Position numbers and translations under genes: made by a program. From assembly GCA_029204225.1 (NCBI GenBank), contig CM055095.1, positions 29,720,414 to 29,784,413 of the forward strand: 64,000 nucleotides of DNA, read 5' to 3'. The DNA comes from Diphasiastrum complanatum (Eukaryota; Streptophyta; Lycopodiopsida; Lycopodiales; Lycopodiaceae). Positions 1 to 12,100 of the stretch are shown here, piece after piece. The notes beneath the pieces were generated by a model. That model was given only the letters and a program-made list of their open reading frames with translations. It was not told where the DNA came from and did not search any database. Every line of letters begins with the position of its first letter. The stretch's first letter is position 1.

Positions 1-665
1 CTTCGGATTTTATGTGTGGACTTTCAGCTCTCCTTTCGAGATCAAGTCTCGAATGTGATGGTACTTTAGAGGTGTGTGTTTAGTTTTTGAATGGAAGACT
101 AGATCCTAGGATAGACATATGGCACTCGGAGAATCCATCATCATCGCGCATGGTTTTCTTTGTTGTATGCCAATTGCACATCATTTGCAAACATAGTATC
201 TCATTCGCCTGTGACATATTCGACTTCACATGAGGATTAAGCCACTAATGTTTGTTTCTTACGTGTCCAGCTGATTGCTGCTCCGGATGCTATCGAATAT
301 CTTTCTGTCACGGACTTGTTGTCATCCTTGCAGCTTGCCTAGCGTGCATCACTGTAGTGTTGCAGCTCAAATTTTTTTTTTTTTCTTTTTCTGCTTTGTA
401 GGTCAATCCCATATTTTGGGTGCCTTGCAGATATTGCAGAATTTTTTTTGCCATTTGCCAATGCGCTATGCCAGGATTCGAGGAGAATGGCTCAATGCAT
501 AGACTGGGAAGGCCAAGTTGGGTTTGGTACAGATTGTGAGGTACATTAGACTGTCGATCAAGTTTTGGTATGGTATACCTTCCATCTTCTGTCTCTCCTC
601 ATTAGTATTTGGGCAATCCTGCTTTGTCAGTCTGGCTCCAACTATCATTGGTGTGGCTTTTTCTT
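1..665 (-). pseudogene. Copia A RT C-terminus and RNase H (broken, partial)
   Basis: From about 650 downward the minus strand reads the RT/RNase H connection (YQNLIDSLMYLTICTKPNLAF), then frame-shifted RNase H pieces, ending at the window edge with a stretch equivalent to the conserved copia end TKH-x-KYHHIRDLISKGELKV. There are at least four stops or frameshifts, and a run of T at about 370-390 disrupts the frame. No integrase and no YxDD motif are present, so the deletion removed the pol centre. Confidence 0.8.
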
Positions 666-689
666 TCTAGTCCAACATTCGATACCGCT

Positions 690-1690
690 CTGTTATTTTC
701 AAGTTCTCTATAGTTGATCAAGACTTTCTTATTACAGGTTATGTGTGAGGTCACTCCTGAGTCGATGACTACATCATAGTCTTGCTTAGCATAGCTTGTT
801 GAAGCCTCATCAAATATCGTGAAGGCTTCGTCGCTCTTGTGTACATCCTTCGACGACTCTGCAACATTTGCCTTTTCAGTTTTGTTCTTTTTTTTTTGGG
901 TTAAATCTGCACTCATATGCAGAATGTCTCTTCTTCTTACAGTGCATGCAAGGTATTGTTGAGCTGAACCAGCATCTATTGGCTCTGTGTCCCGGCTTGT
1001 GACAGTGATCACAAGAGGAGGTTTGTTGGTTGTCATTGCCTTTGCTCAAAGACTTTGAATTTGCCTTGTCGATTCTAGTTTTTCTTCTTTTCTTTTGTAA
1101 AAAGAGCCTTCTTCTAGTCACGACTTCCTTCTCCTTTGTCTCTCGTCAGCAACAAGACTGATAGCTCGTTCAAACGTCATGTCTGGTAAGCATAGAATTA
1201 GCATTCTCAATGGCTGATAGGACGTAGGTAGAGTTTTTATGAAGTACATCAGCTGCTGTGGTGCTGGGACCTAGTGATTCTGTGCATATGCAACAAGTTG
1301 AGCAAAGACCATTCTGATCCTTTCGATGTGTTGATCCAACTGGTTGCCATCCCATCGCATAGATTGCAACTGATTGTGTAGGTGCATCATCGAAGCGGCA
1401 GTCCTCACTTTGTACTTTTGTTTTAGTCTTTTTCATGCTTCATGGCTGCTCTCACAGTCTTCAATCTGCATGAGTATTTCTTCATTTATGGATGAATTAA
1501 CGATGATTGCCATTGTGCGCTCATCCTTTTTTATCCATACAGCTCTTCTCGGATCTCCCTCTAGAGGCTGTTCTTCTGTGAGTTCGGTCATTGACCAGAT
1601 GCTTTCACCCTTTAGAAGAGTTTTGATTTTGAACTTCCATATTCGGTAGTTTTCTCCATTAAGATTGATTTTCTTGTCTGAATTGTTGTA
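690..1690 (-). pseudogene. Copia A gag and protease start (broken)
   Basis: Starts near 1690 with the usual copia gag opening (NGENYRIWKFKIKTLL), continues through a UBN2-type gag body, then a basic stretch and two CCHC knuckles between about 880 and 1010 (CDHCHKPGHRANRC and CMHCKKKRHSAYEC). The protease active-site motif appears near 745-775 as DSGVTSHIT. Several frame changes are needed between 1100 and 1450, so no Gag can be made. After the protease motif the homology jumps to the C-terminal part of RT. Confidence 0.8.
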
Positions 1691-1716
1691 GCCATATTGT
1701 GTTGTCTTAGAAAATC

Positions 1717-1729
1717 CGCTATGATACCA
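1717..1729 (-). other. tRNA-iMet primer-binding site of element A
   Basis: TGGTATCATAGCG on the minus strand, one base off the usual plant copia site TGGTATCAGAGC, lies immediately after the LTR end. It is where tRNA-Met would prime minus-strand DNA synthesis. Confidence 0.8.
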
Positions 1730-2219
1730 TGTAGATTTTCACGATTGTTTGTGTTTCAAGGGCAGTTCTTCTATTCTGCACTTGTATGTGTGCTGTCTCT
1801 TGGGCAGGCTTGCGGAATTATTTCAGGATCCTAAGCAAACGACTACAAATCATAGACTATGAAGCATTCAATCAACAATCAGAGAAGACAATACGACAAT
1901 CAGAGATGGAGTAGAACTAAGAGTAGTTTTGTATTTTTATTTTGTTTTGAGTGAGTCGATCAATGTCTTGCTCATTGGCGGCCTGTTGCTCCTCTAATAG
2001 AAGTCGCTATCTTTTGCTCGTTGGCAGACTTTCATGCTTAGCTGATAATGCTAATAGTATGCTAGCACTTCACTCCCTCTCGCATCTCTCTCTCTTTGTC
2101 ATTGATTGTAGTAATCTATCCTATGTATATATCCACTACGTGGAGTTTACAAGATAGTTTAATTGTGAGTTACAAGACATGTTTACGCTAATCAATTAGT
2201 TAGCTACCCTGTGTCAACA
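1730..2219 (-). repeat. 5' LTR of copia element A
   Basis: On the minus strand the segment begins TGTTGACACAGGG at 2219 and ends CTACA at 1730, directly followed by a primer-binding site. The TG...CA ends, the 490-bp length and the position fit a copia LTR. No partner LTR is in the window, so the borders rest on the terminal bases and the primer site. Confidence 0.75.
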
Positions 2220-2276
2220 TCGCTTCTGGTGGCTGAGCGTGATAGTACAAGACTCCATGCTCATTGAGCTGCCAAC

Positions 2277-2679
2277 TGTTAGCTCGACTTGTTTTGTCTT
2301 TGCTCTCCAGGGTGTCTTCGTCATTTAGTTGTAGGGATGAACCTTGAACACTTTACCTTTGGCCTTCACTTCGTCTTCGGCCTTCGGGGTGTGTTCGACC
2401 TTCGAGTTGTGTTTGACCTTCGAGACTTCTTCGTCCTTCGAGATCTCTTTGTACTTCAGGATTTCTTCATCAAGGTGGCAGGAGTTCACCATTTCAGACA
2501 GGATTTACATCTATGATCAATGATTTGATTGTTCTTGCCTGTTATTTGTCAAATTGCCTATTGTTTGTCAACTTTTTTTTTTGTGTCTAGTTTTTTGATA
2601 GATTGTTAAGCAAGAATCCAATCACTCTTGTGGATATTTCTAAGATCCATTTATGGTCCTAAAGTACAGTACTTTCACA
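2277..2679 (+). repeat. Putative 5' LTR with TTCGA-rich minisatellite
   Basis: Ends ...TTTCACA right before a primer-binding site and may begin TGTTAGCTCG at 2277; the left end is a guess because no second LTR is present. Positions 2369-2465 hold about five degenerate units of roughly 20 bp around CCTTCGAG. Confidence 0.5.
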
Positions 2680-2692
2680 TGGTATCAGAGCC
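2680..2692 (+). other. tRNA-iMet primer-binding site
   Basis: TGGTATCAGAGCC, the standard plant copia primer site, follows the LTR end ...TTTCACA directly. Confidence 0.85.
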
Positions 2693-3453
2693 AACTACAA
2701 GTGGCTATTGATTGATCATATACAAATCCATTTTTAGCAAGTTTTGAAGCTAAAACTAGAATTGAGATGGCAAGTTAGAGTCTATACTTTGAGGAGGGAA
2801 TTTGATTCCAAACTTGGTAGGGATCAAAATACCCCACATGTGTGGGCACCTATAAACCTGCATTTAATGCTCAATGTACCTTTGATCCATAAAAATGGAT
2901 TCTCTTACATCTTGATGTGGTTTTTTTGGTACTAAATCCTAGGAAAAGCTACCAAGATCAAGTGTCATTGATTAGATTTGACTTAGTGTCATGAGATCTA
3001 ATTAATCCAGGCTGAAAATAAGTCCTCTTAAAGTGATATACAGGTCTTGGAAAACCATCAAGAAGTGTGAGTGAGATTTAGCCATGTTTTTGTCCAAAAA
3101 TGGTGAAAATTGATAGGATTTGATAAGTCTTTGATAGAATCTCATCTAACCTTCATTTCATCTTTGTGAGGAGTGTAAGAACTATGCCTAGAAGTCCAAA
3201 AATAGGGGTAGAAGTCAAATTTGAGGTAATCAAGACAAAGTGAAACCTTTGTGAGTTTCTAGGATCAAATCAATTTCAATTTTCTTGAGCATTGATTTGT
3301 AGAATCCTTCCTAAAAGTTCTTTTGAATCAAGATCAAGGGGATCTTGCCACTTGTGTCTTTGTGAACATCAAGTAAGTTGCTAGTGAGGCAAATTTTGGA
3401 AAAGAGCTTAGGGAGGGCCAACAAGTACATCATTAGTACAAGTCATTAAGGAG

Positions 3454-4260
3454 ATGGGAACCATTGTTGAATTCCTTCTTGGATCTAGTGAGAGGTTGAA
3501 TTCTACAAACTACTCAATATGGAAAGTGAGGATGGAGTCACTCTTAGTGCTCCAAGACCTCTTTGATATTGTCCTAGAAGAAGAGGATGAGCCTCTTGGA
3601 GGACAAGAATTGGTTAGGTACAAGAAAAAGGCAAGACTAGCACTTCCTCTTGCACATCGGCCAAGGTTGGGATTCTTTAAAAGCTATATATGAATCCAAC
3701 AACACTTCAAGAGTACTTATGCTAAGAAACCAAATCTTACAAAGTATGAGGAGAAGTGATGAAAGTGCACAAGAATATGTGCTTAGGATCAAGTCTCTCA
3801 ACAAAGAATTAGTTTCTATTGGAGAGAAGATTCTAGATGGTGAGGTTGTACAAGTGATCCTCAATGGTTTAGAGATGAATTCTCCAATTTGGTTCAAAGT
3901 TTTGCCATCCAAGACACTTTGCCATCAATTGATAAACTCCATAATGTGCTAGTGGTTGAAGAGTGTAGGATGCTCCATGAAAAATCTAGTATGAGTTCCT
4001 TATCGTTGCAAGATGGAAATGAGAAGGAAAATTTCTCATTCAAAGGCAAGAAGAAGACCAAGGGATCTAGAAAGGATAAATAAAAGGAGGCCAAGGAGGA
4101 GGATCAAGCATCAAGTTCAAAGGCAAAGACAAGTCAAAGCAAAAATGCTTCTTTTGTGGAAAGAAGGGGCATTATGCATCTGAATGCTACAAGAGGAAAA
4201 GAGCACAAGAGGAGGAGGACAAACAAGGAAACCTTGCACATGAGGAGGATGTAGATGCAT
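3454..4260 (+). pseudogene. Copia gag (frameshifted)
   Basis: Begins at ATG 3454 and reads a typical copia Gag N-terminus (SERLNSTNYSIWKVRMESLL). A frameshift near 3640 and another near 3900 break the frame; across the frames the UBN2 body (RVLMLRNQ, SLNKELVSIG, VQVILNGLE) is continuous. A CCHC knuckle (CFFCGKKGHYASEC) sits at about 4147-4188. Leader 2693-3453 has no other gene. The reading is cut at 4260 by the inverted repeat. Confidence 0.85.
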
Positions 4261-4575
4261 AAGTTGCCTCCCCCAAGAACAAAAAACCAAAGTTTGAAAT
4301 TACTTGATTACCTTATTAGTTGGTGCTCTTGTACAAAATGGCAGCATGATAGTTTTAACATGTTAGTTTTTGTACCTCATCCAAATCTTGCATCCAATAG
4401 CATTTCGTTGGTATTTAAAAACTTTAACATCTAAAGGCACGAATTTAACATTCTATGAACTATGATTCGTATAATATGTCAGCATCTCATTGGTATAAGA
4501 TGATGTACTTTCATGTCCTCCTTGGAGATATGCATACAGCCTCTTACTTCAAGTGGTCTAGGCATAACAAGCCTT

Positions 4576-4768
4576 GCTAGATCTTGTAGTGATGGTTGTA
4601 CTTGTCTTGAATTTTCACAATGATTTGACTGCGCTAACCATGTGGTAAATGGGACCCAACAACTCTACCATGCTAGATCTTGTAGTGATGGTTGTACTTG
4701 TCTTGAAATTCACATGAAAAATTCAACTACTCTAACCATGTGATAAATGGGACCCAATAACTCTGACC
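4576..4768 (+). repeat. Two-copy 96-bp tandem duplication in the left arm
   Basis: GCTAGATCTTGTAGTGATGG starts at 4576 and again at 4672, each followed by similar text ending in an ...ACCATGTG-TAAATGGGACCC segment. The same pair occurs inverted in the right arm, so it predates the arm duplication. Confidence 0.85.
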
Positions 4769-5086
4769 ATACATTTGACACTGATATCTGTTACTGTTTT
4801 GGTGGTTTGGGGTAGCCCAAAAGAGTCAAACCATTCCATAATATCTCTCTTATCCAACAACACAACAACTTGCTAAAAAGTGAATATTGCTTTTTCAATC
4901 TCCACGAGTCCAAAACCCTTGTGAAAATGTCCTCAAACTATCCCAAGTATGTGGACTACAAATTCCTCCACAAACTTATCAAAAGATGTCTTCATATCAT
5001 ATACTAAGTTTTTTGGTAGTCTATTATACAACTCACTAACTCCATCTTCTAGGGATTTGATGAACAAAATAACTTAATGGGTTTTA

Positions 5087-5629
5087 TCAATGATTCAATT
5101 TTTCACACAAGCTTGGTAAGATTCCTAATGTGCGCTGTGAAATCCTCATGCAAAGTACTACAATGATATTTAAGAATTTCGGAAGTCCATTAATGCAATT
5201 TTGGGGGTCCAATTGCACAGCTCCCAACCTCTCCACCCTATCTTTGGGTTTAGGTGTATGCTCTACTTCTTCATCCACCTGATGATCACCAATTAGCTCA
5301 CGTTTTTCTCTTCCAGGTTCAGAATTATGTGATATCTCCATTACCAATTCTTTAAGTCCTCTTAAGAGGGTGGCTTCTGGGTCTCTGGAAGTTTGCCAAA
5401 TTTTCCCTAGTTTTATCATGTCTTTTTCTTCACTGTATACAAACTAGTCATGTATCTGGGACAAGGGGATGTGAGATCTGTAGATGGGTCTGCATCCTTT
5501 TACAAAGCGATATGCTCTATGATGAGCACGCAATATTTTTTCAAGACATGAAGCCGCATAGTTAAAGTCAGCTACTAAATGTTGAACATCAAAGTTTAGC
5601 AAGATGCTTATGCAAATGCCAAAGAACAA
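5087..5629 (-). other. Unrecognised open stretches in the left arm
   Basis: Two short minus-strand open stretches (5444-5629, 61 codons; 5087-5419, 110 codons) recur in the right arm at 10846-11031 (identical protein) and 11056-11307. The second is charged and hydrophilic, with KPKDRVERL and a continuation that changes frame. It may be the remains of a retroelement gag, but I find no diagnostic motif. Conservation between arms may simply reflect recent duplication. Confidence 0.25.
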
Positions 5630-6258
5630 GTAAATTCATGATGCCACTACATTCCTGAATAGTTCCAAGCTTAATTATAACCTTAAAAACAGACACTGGG
5701 TGCCTTGACTCCTGTGGAACATCCAAATTTTTAGCCGACTGCTTACGTATTCTATTCCTTATTTCAGCACTCGAATGATTGTATGATCCTACGCTGATAT
5801 TTTCGAGTTTCCTTCATCCTTGCGATTATTTGTAAAGACTACGTTGATTTGGATCTTCACATTAATAGCAGGTTGTTGCAGGACTACAATTTGATCACTC
5901 AATTTTTTTTTCAGATCCAATAAATTCAATTGAAATTTGAAAGTATGAAAAATTCCATGGCTGTATACCGTAAATAACCACTCTAACCCCTAGAGATTTT
6001 TCCAACTAGTGGATTTTCTCATGGCAACCTACAACAGTAGCAGCAACAACATCAGACAAATAGCTCACATAAACCTGCCACGTCAGAATGTCCCTTGTCC
6101 ATAATAAATGCTGTTTTAAGACATATTTTTAAACTTGGAATGAGAAAATAACTTTCAAGATTGATTCCATGTGGATAGATTAGGTAGGGCCTTAAATTCA
6201 TCCATGTTGTTTGCTAGTCTTCTTCTTCACTTGGGTTCCCAAACTTAGGTAGTTCCAA

Positions 6259-6985
6259 ACTCTACATCAACCAATAGTGGTCGATAGCACAAGCCTAACT
6301 ACAATTGTTGACATAACCATCTTTTTAAGTTATTTCTTTGCTCACGATAACTACTACATTGATTGGAGCATGCTCGCATGTGAAGAACTCGTACAACTTT
6401 GCATTATTCAAGATCTCTTTTAGCATCCCTTGAACATAGCAAACATTTTTGTGGCATATTTTATGCTACATCTTTTGTTTGCAAGTTTAACATCACCTAG
6501 TAGCCAAGCCCAAGCACAATTGTTGACATGACCATCTTTTCATGTCAATTTTTTGAACATAGCAAACATTTTTGTGGTATCTCTTATGTCCAATTACGTC
6601 TATGTTGTATGTCTATTTTGTATCGGTCTACATCTTTGTTTGCAAGATTACAACTTTCTTGAGCTATCAATGGAAAAGTAAGTGCTAAAGCTATCAATGT
6701 TATTGTCCTCCCGAGCTCTATATCGCCTAGTAGTCATCAATAGCACAAGCCCAACTACAATTGTTGACGTTACCATACTTTCATGTCATTTCTTTTCTCA
6801 TGATAACAACAACATTGAGTGGAGCACACTCCAACGTGAAAAACTCATACAACTTTGTCTTACACAAGATCTCTATTATCCCTTGAACATAGAAAACGTT
6901 TATTTGGTATCTTTTATGTCCATGTATGTCCATGTTGTATTAGTTTACATTTTATTTGCAAGATTACAACCTTCCATAGCTATCA
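6259..6985 (+). repeat. Three diverged subrepeats of about 230-260 bp in the left arm
   Basis: Phrases such as CACAAGCC(C/T)AA-CTACAATTGTTGAC, CATGTCATTTCTTT and CCCTTGAACATAG(C/A)AAAC recur in the same order near 6290, 6510 and 6740. The copies are diverged and unequal in length, the middle one partly deleted. The right arm carries them inverted at about 9510-10235. Confidence 0.75.
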
Positions 6986-7297
6986 ATGACATGTAAGTCC
7001 TTTGCTATCAATGGTGTCATCCTTTCAATACCTTTATGCATGGCAAATCTCCCTCCTCATAAATAATTGGGATGTTCTTCTTTGGTAAAGTTTTGAGCTA
7101 ATCCCTTGATTCCAAAAAACTTGGTCCCTCTTTTTAGGCATACCCTTATCCATTATTTTATGGATTTAACTTCAATTTGAGATTAAAAAACTTTTCGGTG
7201 GTTCTATTTTTCCTCATGTTGGCAACCTCCATGGGGTAGGGTATTGCCCATTCAAAAAGATTCCAACACCTTGGTCATACCAATATGCATTATGCCA

Positions 7298-7326
7298 TCA
7301 AGAGTACTTATGCTAAGAAACCAAAT
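7298..7326 (+). repeat. 29-bp copy of copia gag at the arm/core junction
   Basis: The 29 bases at 7298-7326 are identical to 3707-3735 inside the gag upstream, in the same orientation. They sit exactly between the inner end of the left arm (7296) and the copia fragment of the core. This looks like filler DNA copied during a break repair. Confidence 0.85.
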
Positions 7327-8120
7327 GCTAGGATTTTGGACATGTTTGCCAATAATACAACTTTGGCAAGTTTTAGCTTCCATTTTCATGTCATTATCCA
7401 AATCCTGAACCATTTTCTTGTTTGACATATGTTGATTGCTCTTGAAATTCAAATGACCCAGCCCATAATGCCATAGCATGTTCTCACTCATTGAAGTAAT
7501 AGTTGAGATAGCTTGAGTAGTTGATGAATAGAGGTGACTCAACATATAAATATAACCTTGTCTTTTATAAAGTGCAAGTAATCTCCTACTTTTATCGAAA
7601 ATAGAACAACCTTCTATGTTGAATTCAACTTTGTGACCCAAATCTACTATTCTGCTTATAGAGAGTAGATTATTTTTAAGATTCAAAACATGAAAAACAT
7701 TTGTAACTAATTTGACATTACCATTCTAAAACCATAACTTAATAGTACCTTTACCGTGAATACGATCATGTGTGCTGCTCTATCACCCAAATGAACATGC
7801 CTTTGAGTGTTAAAAGAGTTGTACTCTTGAAATTAGTCATGATAGTTTGTTGGGTAGTCCTTGAGTCCAAGTACCAAGATTCATCATCATGTTTATCTTT
7901 AGGCTTTGTCATGAAAGTTTTTTCATCTTCTTCTTTGTCATTATGCTTAAAAGCTTCTACTACTACTGCATTTATTTGTGGTTGAGGAAAACTTTGTTGC
8001 TGTTTTGTTTATTGTTATTGAACTTGAATATTCGACAGTAATCAATGTCTTTTTTCTTGCAGTACATGTAGAATAGTCTTTGCTTAGAAGCTGGAGAAGT
8101 TGAATATTGAGTAGACTTTG
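7327..8120 (-). pseudogene. Copia fragment in the core: gag end, protease, GAG-pre-integrase
   Basis: On the minus strand, a degenerate knuckle (about 8030-8070, MYCKKKDIDYC), a damaged protease motif (SWYLDS-x-T near 7870) and an open frame (7686 down to 7327) with the pre-integrase zinc motif: LWHYGLGHLNFKS ... CQSCIIGKHVQNP. The last residues of that frame (7252-7326) come from filler and arm DNA. All breaks considered, it is an old truncated copia of a family different from those on either side. Confidence 0.8.
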
Positions 8121-9199
8121 ATTGCTTTCTATTCCACTGAAACTAATAGATGTGTCTGGTTACTTTTCTAGCATTTTTTGGTTGTCTTCATTTGAGTAAA
8201 GAACAAAAGTGACTTTGGCAAAGTTGGCTTACAACATGACATGCCTAACTTGAACCATGTTCACCCCATAGTTATTGGTTTACGAGACATAATGGTTACT
8301 CCTTTTGAAAAATAAATTGCAGACTCTACGATTGTTAAATAAACATAAATTTTTGAATGAAGAATCCATAGAGAAAAGATTATGAAAGTTGGATGAACTA
8401 GATAAAAAACTATGAGAGCCTTGGCAATTACGGAGAAGAAAAATTTGCATCAAAGAGCATCAGCGAGATAATTTAAAAAGAGGCAAATAATTTTGTTCCA
8501 TGATGCCCAAAAGGAATATTTCCCCAAGGAACTTAGCTTCACCATATCTAATTAGGAAGGTCACAATGAATAAATTATCTCTTTTAGAGATAATGGATGA
8601 GATTCATTTGGCGACATCGGTGAATAGAAAATAGAATATGGTTTGATGTGCCAAGTCCAGCCTGTTTGAATGCAAAGGACTTGTGGGAGTGCCATTGGCA
8701 TCTTATTGGTGTCAAACAAATAGCTGACTTGACCATTCATCTTGATATACACTTCACCAGCAAGATGACAAAATATATGACATTTATTGCCAAAGTGTAT
8801 GGCATCAAAAAAAGGGACCATCCACTTGATTATTAGGGCAATAATTACAAAGAAAGTTAAATATATATATTGAAAGTTTACAAGGAGGTGCAGAGATTGA
8901 TGAGAATTTTTTTGAGATGTGAGGCCAAGTAGCTTGACATTTAGATGTAAGGCAAATTTGTTAGGCAAGTATACTCTAGCTACAATATATTTTTTGTCAA
9001 CTATTCTTGCATTGAGTGTCATTGACCTCATCAATGGAAACATGATGCTTTGATAAAGGTTATATCCCAAGTTTGATGCAATGTAAATGGCTCCACTTAT
9101 TCATAGTAGAAATTGGACTTCAAAATTTTGGTGTTGTAGAAAATAGCCATTACAATAAAAAATTGCATGAAACAAAAACCATTTCATCATATAGTTAAG
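8121..9199 (-). other. Rest of the inverted-repeat core, with one unrecognised ORF
   Basis: 8561-9070 on the minus strand is open for 169 codons. The protein has a hydrophobic stretch in the middle (FQYIYLTFFVIIALIIKW) and a C-terminal half with HFGNKCHIF and TGWTWHIKP. I do not recognise a family. Ends of the region (8121-8560, 9071-9199) are AT-rich with nothing identifiable. It may be degraded retroelement sequence or a captured gene piece. Confidence 0.25.
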
Positions 9200-12100
9200 G
9201 GCATAATGCATATTGGTATGACCAAGGTGTTGGAATCTTTTTGAATGGGCAATACCCTACCCCATGGAGGTTGCCAACATGAGGAAAAATAGAACCACCT
9301 AAAAGTTTTTGAATCTCAAATTGAAGTTAAATCCATAAAATAATGGATAAGGGTATGCCTAAAAAGAGGGACCAAGTTTTTTGGAATCAAGGGATTAGCT
9401 CAAAACTTTACCAAAGAAGAACATCCTAATTATTTATGAGGAGGGAGATTTGCCATGCATAAAGGTATTGAAAGGATGACACCATTGATAACAAAGGACT
9501 TACATGTCATTGATACTTGCAAATAAAATGTAAACTAATACAACATGGACATACATGGACATAAAAGATACCAAATAAACGTTTTCTATGTTCAAGGGAT
9601 AATAGAGATCTTGTGTAAGACAAAGTTGTATGAGTTTTTCACGTTGGAGTGTGCTCCACTCAATGTTGTTGTTATCATGAGAAAAGAAATGACATGAAAG
9701 TATGGTAACGTCAACAATTGTAGTTGGCTTGTGCTATTGATGACTACTAGGCGATATAGAGCTCGGGAGGACAATAACATTGATAGCTTTAGGACTTACT
9801 TTTCCATTGATAGCTCAAGAAAGTTGTAATCTTGCAAACAAAGATGTAGACCGATACAAAATAGACATACAACATAGACGTAATTGGACATAAGAGATAC
9901 CACAAAAATGTTTGCTATGTTCAAAAAATTGACATGAAAAGATGGTCATGTCAACAATTGTGGTTGGGCTTGGCTACTAGGTGATGTTAAACTTGCAAAC
10001 AAAAGATGTAGCATAAAATATGCCACAAAAATGTTGGCTATGTTCAAGGGATGCTAAAAGAGATCTTGAATAATGCAAAGTTGTACGAGTTTTTCACATG
10101 CGAGCATGATCCAATCAATGTAGTAGTTATCGTGAGCAAAGAAATGACTTAAAAAGATGTTTATGTCAACAATTGTAGTTGGGCTTGTGCTATCGACCAC
10201 TATTGGTTGATGTAGAGTTTGGAACTACCTAAGTTTGGGAACCCAAGTGAAGAAGAAGACTAGCAAACAACATGGAACAACATGGCCCTACCTAATCTAT
10301 CCACATGGAAGCAATCTTCAAAGTTATTTTCTCATTCAAAGTTTAAAAATATGTCTTAAAACAGCATTTATTATGGACAAGGGACATTCTGACATGGCAG
10401 GTTTATGTGAGCTATTTGTCTGATGTTGTTGCTGCTACTGTTGTAGGTTGCCATGAGAAAATCCACTAGTTGGAAAAATCTCTAGGGGTTAGAGTGGTTA
10501 TTTACGGTATACAGCCATGGAATTTTTCATACTTTCAAATTTCAATTGAATTTATTGGATCTGAAAAAAAAATTGAGTGATCAAATTGTAGTCCTGCAAC
10601 AACCTGCTATTAATGTGAAGATCCAAATCAACGTAGTCTTTACAAATAATCGCAAGGATGAAGGAAACTCGAAAATATCAGCGTAGGATCATACAATCAT
10701 TCGAGTGCTGAAATAAGGAATAGAATACGTAAGCAGTCGGCTAAAAATTTGGATGTTCCACAGGAGTCAAGGGACCCAGTGTCTGTTTTTAAGGTTATAA
10801 TTAAGCTTGGAACTATTCAGGAATGTAGTGGCATCATGAATTTACTTGTTCTTTGGCATTTGCATAAGCATCTTGCTAAACTTTGATGTTCAACATTTAG
10901 TAGCTGACTTTAACTATGCGGCTTCATGTCTTGAAAAAATATTGCGTGCTCATCATAGAGCATATCGCTTTGTAAAAGGATGCAGACCCATCTACAGATC
11001 TCACATCCCCTTGTCCCAGATACATGACTAGTTTGTATACAGTGAAGAAAAAGACATGATAAAACTAGGGAAAATTTGGCAAACTTCCAGAGACCCAGAA
11101 GCCACTCTCTTAGGAGGACTTAAAGAATTGGTAATGGAGATATCACATAATTCTGAACCTGGAAGAGAAAAACGTGAGCTAATTGGTGATCATCAGGTGG
11201 ATGAAGAAGGTAGAGCATACAGCCTAAACCCAAAGATAGGGTGGAGAGGTTGGGAGCTGTGCAATTGGACCCCCAAAATTGCATTAATGGACTTCCGAAA
11301 TTCTTAAATATCATTGTAGTACTTTGCATGAGGATTTCACAGCGCACATTAGGAATCTTACCAAGCTTGTGTGAAAAATTGAATCATTGATAAAACCCAT
11401 TAAGTTATTTTGTTCATCAAATCCCTAGAAGATGGAGTTAGTGAGTTGTATAATAGACTACCAAAAAACTTAGTATATGATATGAAGACATCTTTTGATA
11501 AGTTTGTGGAGGAATTTGTAGTCCACATACTTGGGATAGTTTGAGGACATTTTCACAAGGGTTGTGGACTCGTGGAGATTGAAAAAGCAATATTCACTTT
11601 TTAGCAAGTTGTTGTGTTGTTGGATAAGAGAGATATTATGGAATGGTTTGACTCTTTTGGGCTACCCCAAACCACCAAAACAGTAACAGATATCAGTGTC
11701 AAATGTATGGTCAGAGTTATTGGGTCCCATTTATCACATGGTTAGAGTAGTTGAATTTTTCATGTGAATTTCAAGACAAGTACAACCATCACTACAAGAT
11801 CTAGCATGGTAGAGTTGTTGGGTCCCATTTACCACATGGTTAGCGCAGTCAAATCATTGTGATAATTCAAGACAAGTACAACCATCACTACAAGATCTAG
11901 CAAGGCTTGTTATGCCTAGACCACTTGAAGTAAGAGGCTGTATGCATATCTTCAAGGAGGACATGAAAGTACATCATCTAATACCAATGAGATGCTGACA
12001 TATTATACGAATCATAGTTCATAAAATGTTAAATTCTTGCCTTTAGATGTTAAAGTTTTTAAATACCAACGAAATGCTATTGGATGCAAAAATTGGATGA

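Larger units (their letters stand above)
1..2219 (-). mobile_element. Ty1/copia element A, 3' end outside the window
   Basis: A minus-strand Ty1/copia retrotransposon. Reading down from 2219 it shows an LTR, a primer-binding site, gag with two zinc knuckles, the start of protease, then directly the end of reverse transcriptase and RNase H, which runs off the window at base 1. Integrase and most of RT are missing, so this is an internal-deletion derivative. Several stops and frameshifts are present. The 3' LTR would lie before base 1. Family assignment is firm from the domain order and motifs; the exact lineage is not decided. Confidence 0.9.
2277..4260 (+). mobile_element. Ty1/copia element, truncated after gag
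   Basis: Plus-strand copia: putative LTR, primer-binding site at 2680, a 760-bp leader and a gag gene ending in a zinc knuckle. At 4261 the sequence changes abruptly into the long inverted repeat, so protease and everything after it are lost. Gag resembles those at 12335-15702 and 36076-36744, suggesting one family. Confidence 0.8.
4261..7296 (+). repeat. Left arm of 3-kb inverted repeat
   Basis: This 3,036-bp segment recurs in reverse complement at 9200-12225. Outer end AAGTTGCCTCCCCCAAGAAC; inner end ...GCATTATGCC. By eye the arms differ at roughly one base in 50-100. The arm contains a 96-bp tandem duplication (4576-4768), three diverged subrepeats (about 6259-6985) and short conserved open stretches on the minus strand (5087-5629). 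No transposase or retroelement domain is recognised in it. Confidence 0.95.
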
